Origin: Aquanectria penicillioides
Taxonomy: Eukaryota; Ascomycota; Sordariomycetes; Hypocreales; Nectriaceae
Length of the DNA: 64,000 bases
Assembly (NCBI GenBank): GCA_003415625.1
Contig: PYIU01000001.1
Location: 6,512,210-6,576,209, forward strand
Direction of reading: 5' to 3'
Under the pieces are notes generated by a model. It saw nothing but the letters and a program-made list of their open reading frames with translations. It did not search any database and was not told where the DNA came from. The stretch's first letter is position 1; each line of letters opens with the position of its first letter. The position numbers and the translations under genes were made by a program. Shown here in pieces: positions 11,799 to 22,080 of the stretch.

Positions 11799-14133
11799 AT
11801 GGTTAATATGGGGCCGATATTGTATTCCTGTATCATCTGTGGAGAATCCATCGGCGATTACGACATCCCGGGACCTTCATCGTGGCTAAAACACTTTCGC
11901 ATTTGTGCGTAACGAGATTGCCGCTGGACATCTGACAGACAGTTGATGATATTCAGTATACACTAGTGATAGCTCCGAGGAGCCTGAACTCTCAGGTGTT
12001 GGGCTTCATGATGATCCTCACCTTGGCCTGTGGAGAGTTCCGGTTCAAACCTATCTACGTTGGGACGATGCCCCCTGTGAGTCCCTAACGATTGGAGTCT
12101 GGCGATCATCACCAAACAGCGTATATACTGGATTTTCTTCCCATGAGGCTTGCTGGATTTTACTTGAGAAATCATACAGCCCGGAACCTATTCCGCTGAA
12201 TACTTTGCATGAAGTTTGCAAGTCTATGCCTTATCCTCGAGAAGTGGATGGACTTAGCTGGGGTCATGACTTCGATGGAGTAGGCTTCTTGCAGAACCGA
12301 TACCCATGGGAAGACCGCTACACATTACCCGAGGAGACAAACCCTCTTCCGATACCAAGAAAGAATCCTCTCAATCAACTAGAGATTCGGTCCCTACTGC
12401 GTCAAAAGCCCCAATCGTTACCAACTTCAGATTCGATTCAGATCGCATACCGGAACGCTAGTACTTCTCAAGATTGCTTTAGGGCACTCCCGGGGGAGAT
12501 TTGTGAGCTGATAGCGTCGTGTTTGCCCTCGACTATCGACTTTTATCACTTACGCCTCGCATCAAGGGCATTCGTATCAGTGTACCACAGCCAGCCATTC
12601 TGGGCATCTAGGTTCAATCTGGGTAGTGACCGCCCCTGGCTCTTTGAGGCTCTCGAATGGACCGTTGACTATAAGTTAGACTGGAGATGGGTATACCGTT
12701 CAACAAATGACAACCGGTTATCACCTGGATTGAGAAATAGGAAAAGAATATGGGGGCTCATTCAAAGAATACAGGTAATTCTCTTCTCAGTTGCGGGTGG
12801 CTTAGTAGAGACTTCCACATCCTCCTGCCTACCAAATGAGCTTGAGTGGTCAGAGATAACAGGGAATCTCATACCGGAAGCCTCACTTAAAAGTCTTTTT
12901 GACTTCAATGAGGCTTGTAGAGAATTTCATGAGCAGAGTATTCAACTTTCTCATTCTATATCACGGATAATATGCTCCACAATTCAACTCGGAGACTCTG
13001 AATACATTTCTGGACTAAAGTTCATTTCGAGAAACGGCGATACCAGTCATTTAGGCTATGGGTTGTACGGGAAATTGACGACCGTGGGGCTGAATGATTG
13101 TACTATCACTGGAATTCAAGCTCAAGTTCATTCGAGAGGCATACAAGGTATCCAATGCATTACCTCAAATGGTGGAATAACGAAGTGGCTAGGCAGTGGA
13201 GGGGGTATGTTAACGACCAGACGATTGGTGAAAGACTCTCCCCTCGTTGCCCTTCATGCAGGGTTTGACGTGAGCCCCTGATATTTCTTTTCTTTTCTTT
13301 CCTGTAAAATTTGGAAATGCTAACTTGGTGCAAGGGTTGCAAATTGGTTCGCCTAGCGGTTGGGATCTGCTCACGTACTGATGTTGGGTCGAAGGACGAG
13401 GATGCCAACTCCTTCCAAAATAGTGGAATATGGTATCACGAAGTCCCTAATCGATCATTGTTTCTCAATGATCAATTCTTCCCAGCAAGAGGTTCCTCAG
13501 CGACCACGTTTGAGCCCCTAGCGTGGCTCTCATTCGGGGGCTCACTTGGGAGTGGCCTCCAGAACTTGACTGGTTTATCTGCTGTTTGCTTAGGTGAGAT
13601 TCGAAGCATAACGTTCCACGAGAACGTAGATAAGACGCCTTGGGAAAATCGGACCTGGGGGCGGCATGGAAAGTTCGAAGCTGCCCACGTTGAACACTTC
13701 TCGATCGATGGTCCTGGGGGAGAGCTCATTGAGAAGGTTGAGCTAGGCCTCGAGTATTCATCCAATGAAGGGGTATACTGGTTTTTTGAATATGGCAAGC
13801 TTTGCTCCCTCTGCGTATTCTACCCTCATTCCTCGCTCCTGGAAATGAGAGTTAACCCAACGGCTTAGATCACCACGAATCGAGGCAGATCACATCACTT
13901 TAATGCAAAGAGTCTTGAAGCTAAACCCAATGTTATGATGAAGGTTGTGGAGACCCTTCCCGGAACTACGATCACCGGGTTTTACACAAGCCACGTATGT
14001 TGTTATGGGTTCGATAGTTAATTCCGTGGCTAATTTATTTCAGTTTTGGCAACTTGGGCTCATATCCCTTGGAGTCATGTCAGAAAAGCTGGCTGACGTT
14101 GGCAAAAACAATGCTAAGGGCCAACAATGCTAA
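11799..14133 (+). CDS. Fungal F-box domain protein (expanded filamentous-ascomycete family), five exons
   Basis: Probable substrate-receptor subunit of an SCF ubiquitin ligase; substrate unknown. Proposed exons: 11799-11904, 11996-13269, 13335-13814, 13869-13994 and 14044-14133 (691 aa). The N-terminal exon has a CIICG knuckle; exon 2 contains GFSSHEACW, LPYP-type EVCKSMPYP and GLSWGHD blocks seen in this family, then the F-box (about residues 175-220: LPGEICELIASCLPS). The C-terminal half ends with TNRGRS, GTTITGFY and LGLISLGVMSE blocks. The intron at 13270-13334 has GTGAGC and a CTAAC branch; the one at 13995-14043 has GTATGT and TTTCAG. The 54-nt segment 13815-13868 is a multiple of three, begins GT and ends TAG; if retained, that TAG is an in-frame stop and the protein is 637 aa. 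No GC-rich codon bias, unlike neighbours outside the island. Confidence 0.82.
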
Positions 14134-14664
14134 AATTGAGGCTTTGCTTCATGAATAGAAACATCAGCAGTAAATCTCGAGAAGATTTCATTGATGAGGT
14201 GTAAATGATCACCGCAGAGAAATCACGTATTCACTGGGTAGGACAATTGATGGTGGGTGCACAACAGAGACATGGCAACAAGAAGTGGGTTTTTTTTTTG
14301 CATGATAGCAGTGTTTCTCTGCATGACTGCTACTGAATGGCTGCCTTGTTGGCGAACCGAATCAAAGCTTGCGGTTGATAATTTCCCATAGTGCCAATTC
14401 ACTCGTTGATTGTCTAATTAAGTGTCGGCAGTTGGATTTACACTTAATAATTGCTCAGGTGATGTGTCCCCATGCATATATATATTGTGTAATCTGCCTT
14501 CTTCGACTTTTCTCTTGTCCCCTGCGAAAAAAAAAGCCGTCTTCGCCTTATCCAGTGCAGCTCTCCTTGAACTCCATCCAAACCACCCGGGAAACTAAGA
14601 AACTCTCTTACGGCTCAATTCTCGAATACTGACCGAAAATACAAATCAAGTTCATATAGGCGAC
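14134..14664. other. Intergenic between F-box gene and paralogue 2
   Basis: AT-rich, with a T9 run near 14290. It should contain the 3' end of the F-box transcript and the promoter of the next small gene. No other feature seen. Confidence 0.6.
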
Positions 14665-14898
14665 ATGTGCGTATACTTGCGGACACATTACTTCTGTAAC
14701 AACTGCAGAACAATCGTGCGGTATTCCGACAATTTCACCCATTGCAGAAAACGGAACAGACAGGACTGCAGGCCTGGAGTTGAAACTCTTCCGATTAAAT
14801 GGGTGGACTCGTCAGAGTGCGAGATATGCCAGCGAGCCGCACAGGCACAGGCACAGACACAGGCACAGGCACAGGCACAGACGGAGACGGAGAAGTAG
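14665..14898 (+). CDS. Small seven-cysteine 'MC' protein, paralogue 2 (77 aa, Ala-Gln repeat tail)
   Basis: Intronless 77-aa ORF starting Met-Cys. Cysteines at residues 2, 11, 14, 27, 35, 52 and 55 match paralogue 1 (2, 11, 14, 27, 36, 53, 56) and paralogue 3 (2, 11, 14, 27, 37, 54, 57): the first four are identical in position and the C5-to-C6 gap is 16 residues in all three. The tail after residue 57 is an Ala-Gln repeat encoded by a hexanucleotide microsatellite, ending in Thr-Glu-Lys. No signal peptide or membrane segment. Function unknown; structural metal binding is the simplest inference. Paralogue 3 follows 400 bases downstream on the same strand. Confidence 0.58.
   Translation: MCVYLRTHYFCNNCRTIVRYSDNFTHCRKRNRQDCRPGVETLPIKWVDSSECEICQRAAQAQAQTQAQAQAQTETEK
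14839..14880 (+). repeat. (GCACAG)n coding microsatellite
   Basis: About seven hexamer units, one or two degenerate, inside the 3' end of the 14665 ORF. Each unit adds an Ala-Gln pair in frame. Confidence 0.85.
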
Positions 14899-15297
14899 AC
14901 ACAGTGATGTGCTGTATGAGTAAAAGACTGGTAGAAGTCGGGGCTGAGGATACCAACAAGAACGTTTATAATATAGCAGTGGCAAGAGGGAGTAGAGATA
15001 CAAGAAGGAAAGGAAATTAATAAATGAATGAATGAATGAATAAAGTGCGTGACACAAGGGCATAGAATTGTGAAAACCCGTGAACGAATCTAGGTGCCAC
15101 GGTGAACAGGCGACACAAGGCTCGAGCGTATATAGTTAATCTCTCGCACCTTGGAACGTGAATGTTCAAGATCATGCAATAACATCATCATAATCACCGC
15201 CACTCAATCTAAATACCCTCAAAAGAGAGACATGCAGCGGCAACTGGAGGCATCGACTGATCGTAGAAACCCAGAACACCCACTGATCAACCTCGCC

Positions 15298-15537
15298 ATG
15301 TGCACAATTAGGACCTACACATATCGTTGTAGGAGCTGCGGGGCAACCTTGGGTTCTCGTAGCATAACCGAAAAATGCGAAGAGTTTGATTCAACTGAAA
15401 GACAGTGCAGGATCCAAAGGGTTCAGGAACCGGCGGTTTTCGTGCACCCCGAGGAGTGTGAAAAGTGCAACCCAGGAAGGAAAAGAGTGCCGACCGACCC
15501 ACTGTATGTGAGAAATAATTTTAGGAAGATTAGGTAA
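15298..15537 (+). CDS. Small seven-cysteine 'MC' protein, paralogue 3 (79 aa)
   Basis: 79-aa ORF. The frame is open upstream and includes another ATG at 15231, but the ATG at 15298 (context GCCATGTGC) puts Cys at position 2 and aligns the cysteines with the two paralogues. Pattern: M-C-x8-C-x2-C-x12-C-x9-C-x16-C-x2-C. The C-terminal 20 residues are basic (RKR, RKIR). No signal peptide. It closes the trio; the next supported gene is nearly 2 kb away. Function unknown. Confidence 0.6.
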   Translation: MCTIRTYTYRCRSCGATLGSRSITEKCEEFDSTERQCRIQRVQEPAVFVHPEECEKCNPGRKRVPTDPLYVRNNFRKIR

Positions 15538-17426
15538 ATAGCCTTGATCATTTATGCTATTGTCTATCCCAACTATAGTTTCCGAGAACTCGTAAATTGT
15601 ACAAGTTTTGTTGATATGGAACACTCGTTTTCACCAAGCCCTTGTTAAGTAATCGATGCCCTTCACTTATTATAGAGAGCCTCTAGTCTTGATACTCTAC
15701 ATCTCATTCTACACAATAAGACCCTTCATTGCATATTTAAAATCTTATTATCATTGTTTCATTTCGTGGATATAAACGTCCAGCCTGCTTTTTGGAAAGC
15801 TCAACCTCAACATTACTAGGCTACTTGCTCTGCCACTTCTCATAACCAATGCTTTAGTAATATTCAAGCCCAAGGCAAAGGGTAGTTTTGTAATTTACTG
15901 TAGTTAGAGTCCCTTTAGATTTAAACTACTATTAACTTATATGTATACCGTCTCTCATGGCAATTGGCGAGATTGTTCCACCAGCTAGGAAGCCAGGTTG
16001 AGCAGAGTCCTGGTGAGAAGAAAGAGCCGGAGTTTGAGCATTCTTCTCTATATTCTTTGGCAATCATGATACCTAAAGCACCAGATTTGCGTCCCTTTCA
16101 ATTGGCTTTGTGCTGGTTCTCCAAGACCTAGTACGTTGGTTTTCCGATGACGCAGGTGAGCTCCAGAGAGGACCGACCGGGTCACAACGGGGTGAGGGGC
16201 TGTTGAATATCGGTTTCGGCCTAATTATAGATATAGATTGAATGGAGGAAAGTATCTTTTCTGGTAAGTTGCGTGAGGAAGTACAACCTCGATATAGGAA
16301 TAGCTCTGTCTGTAGCAATTTCGTCCGCTCATATGCAACGCCTCGTCGTTGTATCAGTGTTTCATTCATGACAAATTCAAGCATTGAGGATAATCGTCCG
16401 TCAGATGTCTTGGGTTTAGGATATCCGTGCCTCATTTCCGCCTCTGTCTGCGGGATTCAGTCGCGTCTTCAGCACCATGGATTGAGGCAATCCCAGAATC
16501 GCTACGGCCTGCAAACACATCTGACTGTACCAGAACAGCAGTCTACGTATTCCAGCGGGGGTGCTCATCCTACGTATTGGGATTGGATGCCTTCAGTGGG
16601 GTGGCTGTGCGGTTCCTAGTACCACTTGAAGACGCATCTCCGTGGCTCTCCTTGGCTCTCCTCACGGCTGCCGGGTCCCGCGCCTGGACAACCTGGACTT
16701 TTCGTCCGGATTACTTCATTTTCTTCATCCTTTCATCCTCTCGTCATCTCTCCCTCGGCCTCACTCGGCAACATCCTATCCCCGACCTTCCGGCGGCCTA
16801 CCCCACATCTCTTGACTGGCATCGGTCCCCGCGCCGACAACTGGTGATTGCATCTGCCGGGCCACGGGTCGGTTCCTTCAGCCTTACCCACCAGTCACAG
16901 GTGGTGGAGACCAAGCAATCGACGGAGGATAGCATTGCGTTTCCAGTTGCATTCCGTCACCCCCTCCCCTCCGGGCTCCTTACCTAAGCCTTTCAACCGA
17001 GCGCTAGAGGCTCTTCGGTGTCCGTCTAGCTGCTGGCTGCTGCACTCGAACAGCCGACGACGCATTGCTGCCGTGTTCACAGAGCGGCTCCGCCCATCGC
17101 CTCGCCTTGCATCATCCAATCTTGAAGGTCTTCCCGCCCACTGCCGACGTCCCCGGCGATACCAAAGACGTCGGGGACGCTGTTTGCTACGCCATCAATT
17201 CTTCCTCTGGCTAGTTCCCGCCGGCGGCAGGGCGCTTGAGCCGGTACTTGTACGTCTTTCTGGCCCAACGCAGGCTGTCGCGCGCCCACGCCGCAGCCCA
17301 AACCCTGGTCTGCCACAGCGCTCCGCTCCGCCTTCGTCTTGCAAACTTATCCACTCATCCGCGATTATCAACCGCTGACCGATCCTCCAGGAACGCACAG
17401 TCAGCATCTAAGCGAGGGCGACTGCC
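15538..17426. other. Intergenic, right edge of AT-rich island and bZIP leader
   Basis: 15540-16400 is AT-rich with short unconvincing ORFs. From about 16640 the sequence becomes CT-rich and GC-rich, as expected of the promoter and 5' leader of the bZIP gene. No gene supported. Confidence 0.6.
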
Positions 17427-18798
17427 ATGGCTTCCTCTGCATCACACATGTCCTCATCGCTGTCTCCAGAACGAGGCGCTGTAACCTCCGAGGGTGAGGA
17501 GAAAGGCGGCTCCTCGGTTGACCCCAACATCCTTCAGGCCCTTGCCGAGAAGAGAACGACACGCGGTAAGTTCAGCTCCCGCCTTGATCATGGTGCAGAC
17601 CATCAAGACACTAACGCACAACCTCAGATGGAAACCCGCCAAAGAAGCGTGGCCCCAAGCCCAATAGCAAACCGGCATTGACAAGACGCCAAGAGCTCAA
17701 TCGGCAAGCCCAAAGGTACGTCTGCCAACCACGCATCGAGCCTCGATGTGAGATCTCATCCCTTGTTCCCCTAGGACACATCGAGAGAGAAAGGAGCTGT
17801 ATATCAAAGCTCTAGAGGACGAGGTCCTCCGACTCAAGGAAGTCTTCAGCAATGTCTCATTGGACAGGGAAAGGCTCGCCGAAGAAAACAAGCATTTGCG
17901 AGATGCATTGGTACAGCATGGTATCCTCGTCGACAGCCCTGGGAGCACAGCAAGCCATGCTCCTGGATCTTCCAGTACGCTCACGCCTTCCTTGACCACG
18001 CAATCTACCACACCATCAATTGGCTCGTCGAGTCACGTCTCTCCAGGCGACCGCCAGCAGATTTCCGGACATCAACTCCGAGGCATGACACAGCAAGCAT
18101 TGGGTCGAGGGGGAGTGGACGTGGAGCAGGCAGGCATTGATTTTGTTTTAACGTACGGCAACCCCCCCTCCAAACCCAAGGCCTACCTGTCGTCTCTCCC
18201 CCAGTGATTCGACGGGCGTTCTTCGTCCTATCGCGGACCGGGGGGGAGACCAGGTCTTGCATCGTCATCGGGCTGGCTAACGCATTCGATTTCGTCGAGG
18301 GGGCATGTAGTCTAGAGAAACCCTGTATGCCGCACCTTCAATTTATGCTTGAGCGAAAGTTCGAGCCAGGGGGTGACGCTTGTGGCCATGCGCTCATGGC
18401 GTCTTGCCCACCAGATCCCTCCCCGGAATCGAAATCAGAGATCCCCTTTGGACGAGCCTACGTACAGGGGGACGCCGCATGGGGGCATGGGACGTGGCAA
18501 CCCACCAAGGCCGACCTGTCGACACTGCTAGATCTCAGCGCAAGGTTGGATCTCGATGGTGAGGTCACGCCAGTCATGGCATGGGGGATGGTTTTGGCCC
18601 ATCCTAAGGTACATGAGCTTGGGGTGAAGCACTTTCAAGTGCTCGCGGACGAGCTAATTCGGAAAGTGAGGTGCTATGGGTAAGTTTTTGTACTTGTTCA
18701 ATTTTTCTTCTTCGCACGGACTGACGGGAGATGGCAGTTTTGGCGCTGTGATGGAGGAGTTTGAAGTGAGGGACGCATTGGATAGCCTTTTTGCTTGA
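17427..18798 (+). CDS. bZIP transcription factor, five exons
   Basis: A sequence-specific nuclear regulator. Exons 17427-17565, 17628-17715, 17775-18152, 18311-18679 and 18738-18798 give 344 aa. The bZIP spans about residues 64-125: basic region with NRQAQRTHRERKE (residues 71-83), then Leu-spaced heptads. The basic region is assembled only after the two first introns are removed. After a Ser/Thr-rich linker, a conserved C-terminal domain contains LEKPCMPHLQ, CGHALMASCPP, LDLSARL and MAWGMVLAHP, and ends FGAVMEEFEVRDALD. The third intron is 158 nt; splicing it restores DFVLTLEKPC, whereas reading through would end the protein early. A GCCATGG start supports 17427. Targets are unknown; no specific symbol is justified. 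Confidence 0.9.
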
Positions 18799-19517
18799 AA
18801 AACCTGCTACGTATGACCAATTGGGATTGGGTAGATGGATGGTTATGTTGGGTGGACCGGAAAAGCCGGAAGGAGTATAGGTTTGGTTAGATTATCACAT
18901 TTTCCTCTCTGGAAAGAATTTGGACAACAATGAAATGACGAATGAGGTATTGCACGATGAAATCCCTGTTGAGTGGTGTGGGCGGGGGGGTCTTGACAAT
19001 TGACGAAGTGGAAGGTGAGGGGAATGGTTTATGACTAGTTGGAGCCGAAATTCGCCTGGTCGTTAGATTTTAGACCAGCTACCTTGAATGAAAGAAAAAA
19101 GAAACAAAAAAAAAACAAAAAGGAGATAACCTAAAAAAGAAAAACATTCAACTCAAGAAAAGTCTTTATTCTGCTATCTAGTTACAACCGTTCCTGAGCG
19201 GGACCTGAATCTGTTGCCTCGAGAGAATACGACCTACCCTACACCCCAACAACACAACAAACGATGTGGCTGTGGCACTGTGGCTGGTGACTCGCCCACA
19301 AACCACAAACACAGCACAAGTCATAGTGGTGTGTCTCGCGGGGCTTGGGACATTTTTTTCGGCACGGCCAGGGTGCCCCACACTCCACCCCACCACAAAT
19401 TCGTCGTGGGCGTCCAAATTCTGGCATCGTTGGTGAGAAAGCGCAATTCCTTGCCTCCCCCACCCGCACGCGCAACGCCCATCCGCCGAATCGCTGCATT
19501 ACAGCATCACAGTCATC
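18799..19517. other. Intergenic between bZIP and eIF3d genes
   Basis: Includes A-rich sequence near 19090-19160 and a probable eIF3d promoter. No gene seen. Confidence 0.65.
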
Positions 19518-21407
19518 ATGGCGGACTCTCTCGACTATATTCAGATCTGCGAAAGCTGCCCCGCCGGCGACGGCTGGGGTCCCTCCATCACCACCGAGAC
19601 CACCCTCAACGGCGTTCCCTATGCGCCTTTCTCCAAGGGCGACAAGCTCGGCCGCATGGCTGACTGGACCGCCGAGGGCAAGGACCGTGAGCGCGGCGGC
19701 CGCGCTCAGTACAACCGCAACTTCCGAGGTTTGATGCTTTCCTTGCACCTCACCTGCCGAACATGTGTGGAATACATGTATGCTAACGTCTCATGCGTCT
19801 CTTTATAGACCAGCAGGTCTACGGTTCCAGCCACGCCGTCACCTTCAACGCCCCCGCCGCCGAGGACGAGTCGACCTTCTCCGTCGTCAGCAACACCAGA
19901 GACTCAACCAAGACCCGATTCGGCCGTGGTGCCGTCTTCACCCGCGGCCGTGGCCAGCGTGGTGCCGCCTCCACCGCCCGTGGTGGTCGGCAGGCCGTGC
20001 AGAGGACCGGTGCTGGTGGCCGACAGGGCGGCTACGGTGGTTACAACCAGGGCGGCCGGAACAACACTGGCACCCGCGGCCGCCGCTTCGGCTGGAAGGA
20101 CTACGACAAGCCTGCTCGCAACCGTGATGCCAGCATCAACATCAAGGCTGAGTGGAAGCTGCTGGAGGAGATTGATTTCAACCGCCTGGCTAAGCTGAAC
20201 CTCGACACCGACGATGGCGAGGATATGGACGACTACGGTTTCCTCTACTACTATGACCGCTCCTACGACAAGCAGCCCGTCAAGGGCTCCGAGAAGAAGC
20301 TCACTGCCATCGACCGTGCCGCCTATAACGTCACCACCTCCTCCGATCCCGTCATCCAGGAGCTCGCTGAGAAGGACGAGGCCACCATTTTCACCACCGA
20401 TAGCATTCTCTCCATGCTCATGTGCTCGCCCCGTTCCGTCTACCCCTGGGACATTGTCATTTCGCGACAGGGCAACAAGATTTTCCTCGACAAGCGTGAT
20501 AATGCCGCTCTTGACATGGTGACTGTCAACGAGAACGCCGCCGATGCCCCTCTCGACGCTGCTGATGGTGGCAAGGACACCATCAACCAGCCCGCCGCCC
20601 TGGCTGAGGAGGCTACCTACATCAACCACAACTTCGTCAACCAGGTCGTCAACGAGAGCGAGTCTTCCAAGGTTGAGATGGCCCACGCCAACCCCTTCTA
20701 CAACTCCTCCGAGGACACCGACCCCCCTGCCAGCAAGGCCTACAAGTACCGACGCTTCGATCTTTCGACCAACGAGGAGGAGCCAGTGTACCTGATTGTG
20801 CGAGCCGAGGTCGACGCCGTGCAGAAGAGCGGCATCAGCGGCGACGACCAGCACGTCACCATCAAGGCCCTCAACGAGTTTGACAGCAAGGCCCAGGGCA
20901 GTGGTGGCGCCCTCGACTGGCGAAGCAAGCTCGTCACCCAGCGTGGTGCCGTCGTTGCTACCGAGATGAAGAACAACAGCTGCAAGCTCGCTCGATGGAC
21001 CGTGCAGAGCATTCTTGCCAACTCCGACTTGATGAAGCTTGGGTATTTTACCCCCCCCCTAAACTAACATCCATTCAACGCAAGTATGTGGCTAACAATG
21101 GAATTTTAGTTTCGTCTCTCGTCTCAACCCCCGCTCCAACGACAAGCACGTCGTCTTGGGCGTGATTGGCTGGAAGCCTCGTGATTTCGCGAACCAGATG
21201 AACCTGTCCCTTTCCAACGGTTGGGGTATCGTCCGCACCATTGCCGACATGTGCTTGAACAGCTCCGAGCAGGAGGCCAAGTTCGTCCTTGTCAAGGACC
21301 CCAACAAGTCCATCCTCCGCCTGTACGAGGTCCCCACCGGCTCCTTCGAGGACGATGAGGAGGAGGAGGTGATCGAGCAGCAGCCCGAGGAGGCCGGAGA
21401 GCAGTAA
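19518..21407 (+). CDS. Eukaryotic translation initiation factor 3 subunit D
   Basis: Subunit of the eIF3 complex, acting in mRNA recruitment to the 40S ribosome (eIF3d/Moe1 family; mammalian eIF3d binds the cap, which is family knowledge and not visible here). Exons 19518-19728, 19809-21042 and 21110-21407 give 580 aa, the usual length. Visible: N-terminal GDGWGP and [17 protein letters not shown]; a Gly/Arg-rich patch (about residues 105-150) with RGRG and RGGR motifs; [14 protein letters not shown]; and an acidic C-terminus. Strong GC3 codon bias suggests high expression. The 67-nt second intron has a CTAAC branch; the first (19729-19808) starts GTTTGA, a weak donor, but joining gives NFRDQQVYG in frame. 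Confidence 0.96.
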
Positions 21408-22080
21408 GCAGCTGGACGAGGAGTTTATGTGATGGAAAGGGGAAAGGCAACGGAAAAAGATTGCAGGTAGAAAGTGAGCTTATGATGCGTTCCTCACGTT
21501 CTAATGACTTGAAACGTTGGGCGCTGGGTCTCATGTCTAGGGATGTACATTTTTGGCCGCGGATGATGCGGCCTGGTACGAAAAGAATACGTGATTATCA
21601 TAATTCTTTCAATTCAAGTGTGTGAATTTCTCTTTGCTAACTCTTGAATTCGGGCAGTCGTGTCCTAAAAATGCCCCATGATGGATATTTACAGATTCGC
21701 GGATTCACTTTAGGTAGTGGGACGGAAAAGAAAAAAAAAAAAAGAGAAAAAAGGTCATTTCAAGCTGATTTTTGCACCTCTTTCTCTCTTGTATCATACA
21801 AACCTTCCCCTGGTCAACCCTCCCAACACAGCTAAGTAGCTATCTGGGTATGGTTCCTAACACTGCATGCGATCTTCTGGCCATTTTTTCAAGTTGGAGG
21901 TTTAAGCCAACCAACCCCCTCTTTCATTTTATCCTAGCCCCGGTCCATGAATCTCAAACACGCACAAACAAAAAAGAGTCAACCTTGACAGAGTTTCCTC
22001 CCAGGAGAACGACAACAACGAAGGAGGAGGGAAGGAATGGGGTGAAGTTTTCCGATGAACAACAGGATAAGTCGTATTGT
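21408..22080. other. Convergent intergenic region
   Basis: 3' flanks of eIF3d and of the minus-strand zinc-binding gene. Contains an A-rich tract near 21726-21752. No gene. Confidence 0.7.

Noticed and set aside
13866..13868. In-frame TAG in the F-box gene read as a pseudogene lesion or as an RNA-editing site
   Set aside because: A 54-nt GT...TAG intron removes it without loss of frame, so the simplest model is splicing. The editing alternative is kept only as a test in the findings.
16073..16619. ORFs of 120-125 codons on both strands near 16.1-16.6 kb
   Set aside because: Overlapping on both strands, no motif or splice logic; likely chance in AT-rich sequence.
19904..20854. 316-codon open frame on the minus strand opposite eIF3d
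   Set aside because: It is an antisense shadow of a GC3-biased gene; its translation is Val/Gly/Leu-rich with no domain features, and eIF3d in the plus frame is certain.
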